From: Neisseria subflava
Lineage (GTDB): Bacteria > Pseudomonadota > Gammaproteobacteria > Burkholderiales > Neisseriaceae
Direction: 5' to 3'
Length of the DNA stretch: 64,000 nt
Assembly: GCF_003044935.1 (NCBI RefSeq)
Contig: NZ_POXP01000001.1
Coordinates: 434,001 to 498,000, forward strand
Position numbers and translations under genes: made by a program. The notes under the pieces were generated by a model. It was not told where the DNA came from, did no database searches, and saw only the letters and a program-made list of their open reading frames with translations. Shown here in pieces: positions 36,409 through 44,313 of the stretch (position 1 is its first letter; each line of letters starts with the position of its first letter).

Positions 36409-37194
36409 ATGAAAAAAATGCCTGTATTGTTTGTTGGGCATGGCAGCCCGATGAATGTGTTAGATAAAGAAAACCCGTTCAATCAGAATTTCAGCCTAAT
36501 TACGCAAAAGTTTGCCAAACCAAAAGCCATTTTGATGATTTCAGCGCATTGGTACAGCAGCCGTTTGCAGGTGACATCAGGTAAACACCCTGAAATGATT
36601 TACGATTTCTACGGCTTTCCTGAAGAGCTCAGCCAAATGCAATATCCCGCGCCCGGTTCGCCCGAGTTGGCGGAGCAAGTGAAGTCATTATTACAGCCGG
36701 AAAATGTCGAGTTGAACCCAACGCGTGGTTTTGATCATGGCGCATGGGCGGTGTTGAAATTTCTCTATCCCGATGCCGATATTCCCGTAGTGCAACTGAG
36801 CCTTAACCGTTTGCAATCGGCGGAATGGCATTTCAACTTGGCGAAAAAATTATCTGCTTTACGCGAACAAGGCGTGTTGATTATCGGCAGCGGCAATATT
36901 GTGCATAATCTGAGGGCGATAAGCTGGGAACATATCGATCAAATCGGTGCAGGATATGACTGGGCGTTTGCTTTCCGTGAAACGGTCAATCAGGCGATTG
37001 CGGTACAAGATAATGAAACTCTGGTGCATTATGAGCAGCTGGGCGAAAAGGCCGAGCTTTCTGTACCAACGCCGGATCATTACTTACCGTTGCTGTACAT
37101 CATGGCATTACGCGAACCGCAAGACAAGATTACATTTTTCAACGATAAGTTGATTGCAGGATCGCTCAGCATGACGTCGGTTTTGGTGGGATAA
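36409..37194 (+). CDS. LigB/DODA-type extradiol ring-cleavage dioxygenase (YgiD-like)
   Basis: Class III extradiol dioxygenase family protein (261 aa) with the metal-binding motifs VGHGSPMN, SAHWYS and GFDHGAWAVL, plus GSGNIVHNLR. Homologues such as E. coli YgiD cleave DOPA-type catechols in vitro; the physiological substrate is unknown. GAGGAG ribosome site 6 nt upstream. It marks the left edge of the T4SS island. Confidence 0.88.
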   Translation: MKKMPVLFVGHGSPMNVLDKENPFNQNFSLITQKFAKPKAILMISAHWYSSRLQVTSGKHPEMIYDFYGFPEELSQMQYPAPGSPELAEQVKSLLQPENVELNPTRGFDHGAWAVLKFLYPDADIPVVQLSLNRLQSAEWHFNLAKKLSALREQGVLIIGSGNIVHNLRAISWEHIDQIGAGYDWAFAFRETVNQAIAVQDNETLVHYEQLGEKAELSVPTPDHYLPLLYIMALREPQDKITFFNDKLIAGSLSMTSVLVG

Positions 37195-37413
37195 AAAGGG
37201 AAGAATCAGAACAAAACAAACTATTCTGTATTTGTTCGAGCTACTTTGCAGATGGTGCCGAATTATTTCAGACGGCATTTTATATCTATATAAAAGCCTT
37301 AACCTATATCAGTAAAGATGAAATTAAGCCTGTAAGTTTAGAATATAAATAATTTGAACAGAATATGAGGTTGTATTTGAAAAATTTTAAAATTTAACCC
37401 ATTTTGAGAAGAG

Positions 37414-37443
37414 AAAAGGCCGTCTGAATTTCAGACGGCCTTT
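37414..37443 (-). terminator. DUS hairpin closing cassette 4
   Basis: Perfect AG-DUS inverted pair with a near-absent loop, 11 nt after the TrbM-like stop. The same hairpin ends each repeat unit. Confidence 0.85.
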
Positions 37444-37454
37444 GTGTAGATAGA

Positions 37455-37763
37455 TTATCGATGTACGACTATTTCGATAATGGGTGCAATCTCTTTGTCA
37501 CGGGAAGCAGGACACTGCTGGAGGAAGCGGCGGCGGGCGCTGATGGTGTCTTGCGCGTATTTGTGCTGAATGGAATAGAACCTGTGCAGTGCAGGGTTGC
37601 ATTCTTTAGGCGGCGTACCCGGAGAAGTCAGGCAGGTAATGGCCTCGCAGGCATATTTTTTATCGCCTGTCAGCAGCTTGCCGGCAATATCTGAAGCATT
37701 GACTACAGGCATAGAAAACGGCAGCAGGGCTGTGGTTAAAACAAAAATGGATAAATTTTTCAT
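37455..37763 (-). CDS. TrbM/KikA-like protein, cassette 4
   Basis: Periplasmic protein of 102 aa with a signal peptide and the TrbM-type core (YACEAITCLTSPGTPPKEC, then FYSIQHKYAQDTI). TrbM-like proteins accompany plasmid-type T4SS; their role is unclear. Nearly identical to the three other copies in the array. Confidence 0.78.
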   Translation of the reverse strand: MKNLSIFVLTTALLPFSMPVVNASDIAGKLLTGDKKYACEAITCLTSPGTPPKECNPALHRFYSIQHKYAQDTISARRRFLQQCPASRDKEIAPIIEIVVHR

Positions 37764-37843
37764 TGTGTCGTACTCGTTAAAATAGAATTGGGATTAGAGG
37801 AGGGCATCAAAGACCGTCTGAACAACAGACAGCTTTTGGTCTA

Positions 37844-38365
37844 TTAGAATTTTGGCATAGAGCAGCCTTCAGGGGTAATAATTCTGCATTGTAAAGCTCC
37901 ACGTTTTTGACATTTTCTTAATGCCTCCGCTTCAGCCATACCCGGGGGGGTTACGGCAAAAAAAGCTGAACCATCTTTTGCTTGAGCAACAGCGATACAG
38001 CCATTACGAACCCAGGCTCTAACTTTACACGGTTTATTTGTTCCACCTTCTTCGCAGGTTTTAATGGCCAGCTTTTTTGCAGCCTCAAGTGAATCCATCT
38101 CAAGTGCGCCACCTGAAATACCTGTTTTAGGATTGATTGCCCATGCTCCGTATTTTGAAGGAACATTGATATTGACAACACTTGGTTGGCTCTGAGTGTA
38201 ACCGTTATTCGAAGATTGTGGTCTTCCTACGTTATATAGAATCTGTCGACCCGAACTATCGATAATGCGACAGGTACCTGTTGCAGGCTGATATTCTCCG
38301 CCACAACCGTTAGCATAAATATTCAGGCTAACTAGCCCTAATAGTACTAAAAGCAATTTTTTCAT
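37844..38365 (-). CDS. DUF4189 secreted protein, cassette 4
   Basis: 173 aa with a signal peptide (MKKLLLVLLGLVSLNIYA), a conserved Cys-rich N-terminal part (NGCGGEYQPATGTCRIID), a variable linker and a DUF4189 domain (YGAWAINPKTG to EGCSMPKF). Eight or more cysteines suggest several disulfides. Function unknown. It follows the truncated virB6 of this cassette by 51 nt. Confidence 0.8.
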   Translation of the reverse strand: MKKLLLVLLGLVSLNIYANGCGGEYQPATGTCRIIDSSGRQILYNVGRPQSSNNGYTQSQPSVVNINVPSKYGAWAINPKTGISGGALEMDSLEAAKKLAIKTCEEGGTNKPCKVRAWVRNGCIAVAQAKDGSAFFAVTPPGMAEAEALRKCQKRGALQCRIITPEGCSMPKF

Positions 38366-38416
38366 TACAAATCCAATCTTTTATTTTTTCAAATTTAATA
38401 TTTGAATGTAGAAATA

Positions 38417-38980
38417 CTAGGATGGTTTATTTACTTGGCTGGGTTGTTTCATGGCATCGGTAGATGTACTTCCTGTCTGCTGGATACCACCAGTTGTCCA
38501 TGTATTTCGTGAATTTGAATCATAATTATCATTATTGACTGAATTGCCATCTCGATTCTGAACATTATGATTAGTCTGCTGCTGTTGGCTATTCATACCC
38601 GGCGGTGTTGCAGGCTGACCATTTCCCCAACCCTGCATTGCATTGTATCCGGAGTAGGATGCCATGATACCGTTAAACCACATGCCTGCCATAGGCGGTA
38701 CGGTAATCAGCAGGGTGGAGAGCATCAAACCCAAGCCCAGCTGCTGGGTAACGGTTTCCATAATGCCGGTTGTGCCGCCTTCACCGATGACGGTTGCCAC
38801 AAATTTGCCGGCTGCCGCGCCGCCGAATAAGTGGCCCACCAAGTCCATGGAAATCTCCGCCATAACGCCGAGCAAGACGCTGGAGAAGATAGTAGCTAAT
38901 CCGAAGTATAGCCATTTTTGGAACAGCGGAGCGGTTCTTTTAAACAGGAGGCACAAAATAAAAATAGGTGCGAAAACGAC
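38417..38980 (-). pseudogene. 5'-truncated virB6 3' cassette (c4)
   Basis: Carries only the last third of VirB6, from the membrane segments onwards, with its own C-terminal tail (QQQQTNHNVQNRDGNSVNN... ending SQVNKPS). It begins abruptly 7 bp after the DUS hairpin of the preceding unit. The only in-frame start is a TTG within the hydrophobic segment, without ribosome site, so it is best read as a silent donor cassette rather than a gene. Confidence 0.82.
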
Positions 38981-38987
38981 TATTTAT

Positions 38988-39017
38988 AAAAGGCCGTCTG
39001 AATTTCAGACGGCCTTT
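38988..39017 (-). terminator. DUS hairpin closing cassette 3
   Basis: AG-DUS inverted pair like the one at 37414-37443, ending the c3 unit and lying next to the c4 virB6 breakpoint. Confidence 0.85.
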
Positions 39018-39028
39018 GTGCAGATAGA

Positions 39029-39337
39029 TTATCGATGTACGACTATTTCGATAATAGGGGCAATCTCTTTATCACGGGAAGCAGGACACTGCTGGAGGAA
39101 GCGGCGGCGTGCGCTGATGGTATCTTGCGCGTATTTGTGGTGAATGGAATAGAACCTGTGCAGTGCAGGGTTGCATTCTTTAGGCGGCGTACCTGGAGAA
39201 GTCAGGCAGGTAATGGCCTCGCAGGCATATTTTTTATCGCCTGTCAGCAGTTTTCCGGCAATATCTGAAGCGTTGACTACAGGCATAGAAAACGGCAGCA
39301 GGGCTGCGGTTAAAACAAAAATGGATAAATTTTTCAT
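39029..39337 (-). CDS. TrbM/KikA-like protein, cassette 3
   Basis: 102 aa, almost identical to the c4 copy (one or two residue changes, e.g. SIHHKYAQ for SIQHKYAQ). ATG 39337 (MKNLSIFVL) begins the signal peptide; the longer frame upstream is non-homologous. Confidence 0.78.
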   Translation of the reverse strand: MKNLSIFVLTAALLPFSMPVVNASDIAGKLLTGDKKYACEAITCLTSPGTPPKECNPALHRFYSIHHKYAQDTISARRRFLQQCPASRDKEIAPIIEIVVHR

Positions 39338-39418
39338 CGTGTCGTACTCGTTAAAATTAAATTGGTAATTAGAGGGGGATATCAAAGGCCATCTGAACAA
39401 CAGACAGCTTTGGGTTTA

Positions 39419-39928
39419 TTAGAATTTAGGCAGAGAGCAAGTTTCAGGGAGAAAAATCTTACATCCATGAGCACCAGCATTCTGGCATCTTCTTAAAGCT
39501 TTTGTTTCGGTAAGTCCTGGTTCTGCTGCAACTGTGAATAGTCTTGATCTCCTGCCTTCATCTCCCTGTGCACTGGCAATACAACCATTTCTTGCCCATG
39601 CAAGTATTTTACATGGTGCATTACTTCCACCACGTTCACAAGTTCTGATGGCTTCTCTCTCCGCAGCAGCTCGGGAATCCATATCGAGTGCACCACCTGA
39701 CATACCTGTTTTCATGTTCATGGCCAGTGCCATATATTTTGAAGGAACCTCGATATTAATAATTTCCGTAGGTTGATTTTGTTGATATTGACGAGACGAC
39801 GTACAGTTGGGATTATAGCCATATTGACACAGCGCCGGATTGTTTTGCAATGCTCCTCTAGTTACGGGGTCAGCAGCATAAATATTCAGGCTTGTCAGTC
39901 CTAACAATACAAAAAGCAATTTTTTCAT
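39419..39928 (-). CDS. DUF4189 secreted protein, cassette 3
   Basis: 169 aa with signal peptide. The N-terminal part differs from the others: the GCGGEYQPATGTC block is replaced by DPVTRGALQNNPALCQYG. The DUF4189 part (YMALAMNMKTGMSGGALDMDS to ETCSLPKF) is intact. Confidence 0.78.
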   Translation of the reverse strand: MKKLLFVLLGLTSLNIYAADPVTRGALQNNPALCQYGYNPNCTSSRQYQQNQPTEIINIEVPSKYMALAMNMKTGMSGGALDMDSRAAAEREAIRTCERGGSNAPCKILAWARNGCIASAQGDEGRRSRLFTVAAEPGLTETKALRRCQNAGAHGCKIFLPETCSLPKF

Positions 39929-39985
39929 TATGAATCCAATCTTTTATTTTTTTTTAAATATTTTTAATATTTAAATGTAGAAATA

Positions 39986-40538
39986 CTAGGATGGTTTACT
40001 TCCTTTGCCGGGTTGTCCGGGTTGTTTCATGGTATCGGTAGTTGTACTTCCTGTCTGGCTGTCACCAGTTGTCCACTTATAGCGTTGATCTAAGCCAACA
40101 GTTGCATTATCGGACGAATTACCAGCTGCATTCTGAACATTATAATTAGCTTGCCTGCTAGCACCACCATCCAAATGCGGCGGAACTTCTTGGCGATTTC
40201 CATTTCCATTGCCGATAACTGAGTAGGCGCTGAAGCTACCCATCACACCGTTAAACCACATACCTGCCATAGGCGGAGAGCATCAAACCCAAGCCCAGCT
40301 GCTGGGTAACGGTTTCCATAATGCCGGTTGTGCCTCCTTCGCCGATGACGGTTGCCACAAATTTGCCGGCTGCCGCGCCGCCGAATAAGTGGCCCACCAA
40401 GTCCATGGAAATCTCCGCCATGACGCCGAGCAGGACACTGGAGAAGATAGTAGCCAATCCGAAGTATAGCCATTTTTGGAACAGCGGAGCGGTTCTTTTG
40501 AACAGGAGGCATAAAATAAAGATGGGCGCGAAACCGAC
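39986..40538 (-). pseudogene. 5'-truncated and frameshifted virB6 cassette (c3)
   Basis: As in the other cassettes it starts inside virB6. Compared with its sisters, 20 bp are missing after about 40276 between GGCGG and GGTGG direct repeats, which shifts the frame between the LGLMLS and MAGMWFNG segments. The tail is distinct (MGSFSAYSVIGNGNGNRQEV... ending PGKGSKPS). It cannot encode a working VirB6 tail unless repaired. Confidence 0.85.
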
Positions 40539-40546
40539 TATTTACA

Positions 40547-40574
40547 AAAGGCCGTCTGAATTTCAGACGGCCTT
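40547..40574 (-). terminator. DUS hairpin closing cassette 2
   Basis: AG-DUS inverted pair after the c2 TrbM-like gene. Confidence 0.85.
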
Positions 40575-40586
40575 TGTGTCGATAGA

Positions 40587-40895
40587 TTATCGATGTACGA
40601 CTATTTCGATAATAGGTGCAATCTCTTTGTCACGAGAAGCAGGACACTGCTGGAGGAAGCGGCGGCGTGCGCTGATGGTATCTTGCGCGTATTTGTGGTG
40701 AATGGAATAGAACCGGTGCAGTGCAGGGTTGCATTCTTTAGGTGGCGTACCCGGAGAAGTCAGGCAGGTAATGGCCTCGCAGGCATATTTTTTATCGCCT
40801 GTCAGCAGCTTGCCGGCAATATCTGAAGCGTTGACGGCAGAGGCAGAAAACGGCATCAGGGCTGCGGTTAAAACAAAAATAGATAAATTTTTCAT
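40587..40895 (-). CDS. TrbM/KikA-like protein, cassette 2
   Basis: 102 aa (start 40895; a second ATG at 40898 is in frame). The mature part is identical or nearly so to the other copies; differences are confined to the signal peptide (FSASAVNA). Confidence 0.78.
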   Translation of the reverse strand: MKNLSIFVLTAALMPFSASAVNASDIAGKLLTGDKKYACEAITCLTSPGTPPKECNPALHRFYSIHHKYAQDTISARRRFLQQCPASRDKEIAPIIEIVVHR

Positions 40896-40953
40896 CATGT
40901 CGTACTCGTTAAAATAGAACGGAGAGATTAGGGGAAAGTATAGCGTATAAGAA

Positions 40954-41469
40954 TTAGGGTAAAGAGCAACCCTCTGGCATTAAGATTCTACATTCTTTTG
41001 CGCCTGTATTAGTACAATTTTCCATAGCTGTTTGTTCGGAAACTCCTTGCTCAGCAGCACCGCCAATAATTATAGGAGTACCTTTTAAATTTCCTACGGC
41101 CGCAGCAATGCAACCATTTCTAACCCATTTAAGAATTTCACAAGAAGCTCCTTTACTACCTTTCTTACAACGTTTAATTGCTTCACTTCTTGCTTCTGCT
41201 AATGACCTATGGTTTAAAGAACCTGTAATATGACCAGCCTTTTTACTGATTGCTATAGCTCCGAACCTAGATGGGACGTGTACATCTACATATTCTATTT
41301 TCTTTTGTGGCTTAGCTACTTTTGATTGTGGAACATTATATAAAATTTGCCGACCAGAGCTATCAATAATACGACAAGTTCCAGTTGCAGGCTGATATTC
41401 GCCACCACAACCATTAGCATATATATTTAAGCTTGTTAAACTTAATATAATTAGAATCAGTTTCTTCAT
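40954..41469 (-). CDS. DUF4189 secreted protein, cassette 2 (most divergent)
   Basis: 171 aa with signal peptide and the shared N-terminal NGCGGEYQPATGTCRIIDSS block. It then has a linker and DUF4189 domain unlike the others (RFGAIAISKKAGHITGSLNH, VGNLKGTPIIIGGA). Its ATG shares a base with the stop of the upstream virB6 tail (TAATG), whereas other cassettes have about 50-nt gaps. AT-rich. Confidence 0.8.
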   Translation of the reverse strand: MKKLILIILSLTSLNIYANGCGGEYQPATGTCRIIDSSGRQILYNVPQSKVAKPQKKIEYVDVHVPSRFGAIAISKKAGHITGSLNHRSLAEARSEAIKRCKKGSKGASCEILKWVRNGCIAAAVGNLKGTPIIIGGAAEQGVSEQTAMENCTNTGAKECRILMPEGCSLP

Positions 41470-42062
41470 TACGAGTCTCCTTCTTTGGTTGTTTTTCTAT
41501 TAGCTAATCCAATTTGTGTCTGTTCTTGAGTTTTTATAATATTAGTATTTGTAGGTTGCAAAGAATTCCCATATTCCGCCATTGTATATGGTGTAAAATT
41601 AGTCGAGTGATTAGAATTTTGAATCATTTTTTCACTAACCTGATTAGCTCTCTGTTCTACTTGTGATTGACTATTCATCCCCGGTGGCGTAGCAGGCTGA
41701 CCGTTTCCCCAGCCCTGCATTGCATTGTATCCGGAGTAGGATGCCATGATACCGTTAAACCACATGCCTGCCATAGGCGGTACGGTAATCAGTAAGGTGG
41801 AGAGCATCAGACCCAAGCCCAGTTGTTGGGTAACGGTTTCCATAATGCCGGTAGTGCCGCCTTCACCGATGACGGTTGCCACAAATTTGCCGGCTGCCGC
41901 GCCGCCGAATAAGTGGCCCACCAAGTCCATGGAAATCTCCGCCATGACGCCGAGCAAGACGCTGGAGAAGATGGTAGCCAATCCGAAGTATAGCCATTTT
42001 TGGAACAGCGGAGCGGTTCTTTTGAATAGGAGGCACAAAATAAAGATAGGCGCGAAACCGAC
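41469..42062 (-). pseudogene. 5'-truncated virB6 3' cassette (c2)
   Basis: Conserved core up to PPGMNSQ, then a completely different tail (QVEQRANQVSEKMIQNSN... ending NRKTTKEGDS) lacking the WTTGG..TTTDAMKQP ending shared by the other three. Only a TTG within the core could start it. Probable silent donor. Confidence 0.82.
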
Positions 42063-42069
42063 TATTTAC

Positions 42070-42100
42070 AAAAGGCCGTCTGAATATCAGACGGCCTTTT
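42070..42100 (-). terminator. DUS hairpin closing cassette 1
   Basis: AG-DUS inverted pair after the expressed-copy TrbM-like gene; it probably ends the virB operon transcript and insulates cassettes c2-c4. Confidence 0.85.
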
Positions 42101-42109
42101 GTAGATAGA

Positions 42110-42418
42110 TTATCTATGTACGACTATTTCGATAATGGGTGCAATCTCTTTGTCACGAGAAGCAGGACACTGCTGGAGGAAGCGGCGGCGTGCGCTGATG
42201 GTGTCTTGCGCGTATTTGTGGTGAATGGAATAGAACCTGTGCAGTGAAGGGTTGCATTCTTTAGGCGGCGTACCCGGAGAAGTCAGGCAGGTAATGGCCT
42301 CACAGGCATATTTTTTATCGCCAGTCAGCAGCTTGCCGGCAATATCTGAAGCATTGACGGCAGAGGTAGAAAACGGTAGCAGAGCCGCTGTTAAAACAAA
42401 AATAGATAAGTGTTTCAT
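42110..42418 (-). CDS. TrbM/KikA-like protein, expressed-locus copy (c1)
   Basis: 102 aa, start ATG 42418 (MKHLSIFVL). Signal peptide, then CEAITCLTSPGTPPKECNPSLHRFYSI, as in TrbM/KikA/MpfK proteins of conjugative systems. It is the last gene of the virB1-virB6 operon before a DUS hairpin. Confidence 0.8.
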   Translation of the reverse strand: MKHLSIFVLTAALLPFSTSAVNASDIAGKLLTGDKKYACEAITCLTSPGTPPKECNPSLHRFYSIHHKYAQDTISARRRFLQQCPASRDKEIAPIIEIVVHR

Positions 42419-42499
42419 CGTGTCGTACTCGTTAAAATTAAATTGGTAATTAGAGGAGGATATCAAAGGTCTTCTAAACAACAGACGGCTTTGAGTCTA

Positions 42500-43027
42500 T
42501 TAGAATTTAGGTAGTGAGCAGCCCTCAGGCGTAGTAATTCTACATTGTACAGCTCCCGAAGCCTGACATTTCCTTAAGGCTGTCGGTTCTGCTTGACCAA
42601 TAGAGGGTTCTGTTCCATAGAATGTTTTCAGTTTTTTGCCAGATTTTCCTTGAGCAACGGCGATACAGCCGTTCCTAACAGACACTCCAATTACACATGG
42701 TGCGTTACGCCCACCTTGCTCACAAGTTTTAATAGCTAGTTTCTTGGCAGCAGCAAGTGAATCCATTTCAATGGCACCAGCTGAAATACCTGTTTTAAGG
42801 TTGACTGCCCACGCCCCATATTTTGAAGGTACATTGATAACTTCTGTTTGACTCTGAGGAGAATTACTATTGGAAGATTGAGGCTTACCAACGTTATACA
42901 GAATTTGTCGGCCCGAGCTGTCAATAATACGACAGGTTCCAGTTGCCGGTTGGTATTCGCCGCCACAACCGTTGGCATAAATATTTAGACTAGTCAGTCC
43001 TAACAGTATAAAAAGAAATTTGTTCAT
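42500..43027 (-). CDS. DUF4189 secreted protein, expressed-locus copy (c1)
   Basis: 175 aa. ATG 43027 (MNKFLFILLGLTSLNIYA) starts a signal peptide equivalent to the other copies; a TTG four codons earlier is unlikely. Cys-rich N-terminal block, linker, DUF4189 domain (YGAWAVNLKTGISAGAIEMDS to EGCSLPKF). Lying 61 nt after virB6, it should be co-expressed with the T4SS, but its role is unknown. Confidence 0.82.
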   Translation of the reverse strand: MNKFLFILLGLTSLNIYANGCGGEYQPATGTCRIIDSSGRQILYNVGKPQSSNSNSPQSQTEVINVPSKYGAWAVNLKTGISAGAIEMDSLAAAKKLAIKTCEQGGRNAPCVIGVSVRNGCIAVAQGKSGKKLKTFYGTEPSIGQAEPTALRKCQASGAVQCRITTPEGCSLPKF

Positions 43028-43088
43028 TACACAGTCCAATCTTCTGTTTTATGAATATGAATATTTTTAATATTTAAATGTAGCAATG

Positions 43089-44219
43089 CTAGGATAGTTT
43101 ATTCCTTTTGCCATGTTGTTCAGGTTGTTTCATAGCATCGGTAGTCGTATTTCCTGTCTGACTCCCACCTGTTGTCCACGTCTCGTGGTAATTGATGTTT
43201 GGCTGACTATTTTTGGACTCATGGGAGAAATTCTGCACATTATGACTAGCCTGCGCTTGTTGACTATTCATCCCCGGTGGCGTAGCAGGCTGACCGTTTC
43301 CCCAGCCCTGCATTGCATTGTATCCGGAGTAGGATGCCATGATACCGTTAAACCACATGCCTGCCATAGGCGGTACGGTAATCAGCAGGGTAGAGAGCAT
43401 CAGACCCAAGCCCAGCTGTTGGGTAACGGTTTCCATAATGCCGGTTGTGCCGCCTTCACCGATGACGGTTGCCACAAATTTGCCGGCTGCCGCGCCGCCG
43501 AATAAGTGGCCCACCAAGTCCATGGAAATCTCCGCCATGACGCCGAGCAAGACGCTGGAGAAGATAGTAGCTAATCCGAAGTATAGCCATTTTTGGAACA
43601 GCGGAGCGGTTCTTTTGAACAGGAGGCATAAAATAAAGATGGGCGCGAAACCGACAAACAGGGAAATCGCGATACGGTACATGATGAGCATGGTGCCTGC
43701 CACGACGGCAGGACCTGCCGTACCTACTCCGGCAAACCATTTGGCTTCGGAAAGCTTATCTTCCAGATGATCATCATCTGCGGTATCGATGGCAGAAAGG
43801 CTAGATAGGACAAGTTGAGTTGTTTTCAGGTTTAAGTCGATTTTACAGCCGGTAATATAGGAGGTCTGTTCGGTCAGACACTCGCTGCCGAAATCGTTAT
43901 TGCCATGCATAATTTGACTGATGCCATTGGCAAGATTATCAGTCAATACACGGACGCTAAAGCCACTGCCTAAGGAAACTCCAAGCGCAATGGCAATAAC
44001 AACATAGTTTTTACCAAGGCTGAAAATAAATCCTTTGAGACCTTCCTGACTCCGGCCTGTTACGATCAGATAGCCCTGAATCATAATCCATAATGTCAGC
44101 AATGCCAAAACCATTGTAAGGGCGAGGTTTAAGTTTTTAGATAAGACTACTTCGGTAAAGTAGCCGATTCGCGCATAAAGATAGTCGCGAATGCCAGTAT
44201 AAAGGAGTAAATCCATCAT
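43089..44219 (-). CDS. virB6: T4SS inner-membrane protein VirB6 (full length)
   Basis: Polytopic inner-membrane channel component (376 aa) with an N-terminal periplasmic stretch and several hydrophobic helices between about 30 and 300. The hydrophilic, Gln/Asn/Ser-rich C-terminal tail (after PPGMNSQ) has no known fold. This is the only complete virB6. Everything from about residue 190 on is repeated three more times downstream with other tails. It is in the minus-strand operon virB1-B2-B3-B4-B5-B6. Confidence 0.9.
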   Translation of the reverse strand: MMDLLLYTGIRDYLYARIGYFTEVVLSKNLNLALTMVLALLTLWIMIQGYLIVTGRSQEGLKGFIFSLGKNYVVIAIALGVSLGSGFSVRVLTDNLANGISQIMHGNNDFGSECLTEQTSYITGCKIDLNLKTTQLVLSSLSAIDTADDDHLEDKLSEAKWFAGVGTAGPAVVAGTMLIMYRIAISLFVGFAPIFILCLLFKRTAPLFQKWLYFGLATIFSSVLLGVMAEISMDLVGHLFGGAAAGKFVATVIGEGGTTGIMETVTQQLGLGLMLSTLLITVPPMAGMWFNGIMASYSGYNAMQGWGNGQPATPPGMNSQQAQASHNVQNFSHESKNSQPNINYHETWTTGGSQTGNTTTDAMKQPEQHGKRNKLS

Positions 44220-44275
44220 AATGAGAAGAGCTTTCGATTAATTTTTGTAAAACGATGAGATGATCGATTTGTCTG

Positions 44276-44308
44276 GGCCGTCTGAAACCGATCCGGTTCA
44301 GACGGCCT
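44276..44308 (-). terminator. DUS hairpin between virB5 and virB6
   Basis: Inverted DUS pair with extended pairing (GGCCGTCTGAAACCG / CGGTTCAGACGGCC). It might reduce read-through into virB6. Confidence 0.65.
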
Positions 44309-44313
44309 TATAC

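Larger units (their letters stand above)
37444..43650 (-). repeat. Four tandem ~1.5-kb modules: virB6 3' end, DUF4189 gene, TrbM-like gene, DUS hairpin
   Basis: Modules, in transcription order: c1 from about 43650 to 42070, c2 from 42062 to 40547, c3 from 40538 to 38988, c4 from 38980 to 37414. Each opens at the same point within virB6 (GTCGGTTTCGCGCC or a close variant) and ends with a TrbM-like gene and a DUS hairpin. The virB6 core and the TrbM-like gene are nearly identical between copies, while the virB6 tail and DUF4189 gene between them diverge. Only c1 continues into an intact virB6. Confidence 0.93.

Noticed and set aside
37195-37413. Island attachment site or tRNA at the left edge
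   Set aside because: No tRNA fragment or direct repeat shared with the right edge near 58110-58275 was visible; only a single AT-type DUS is present.
38417-38956. TTG-initiated short VirB6 as a real protein
   Set aside because: The TTG lies inside a hydrophobic segment equivalent to mid-VirB6, has no ribosome site, follows a terminator hairpin, and is not a start codon (TTA) in cassette 3.
37414-43650. The four-fold repeat as a simple assembly duplication or an insertion sequence
   Set aside because: Units differ strongly in the middle while flanks are conserved, which an assembly error would not give. There is no transposase or terminal inverted repeat.
37414-43650. maf/MafB or CDI toxin cassettes
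   Set aside because: No MafB, CdiA or toxin-domain protein is present; the exchanged part is a VirB6 tail plus a DUF4189 protein.
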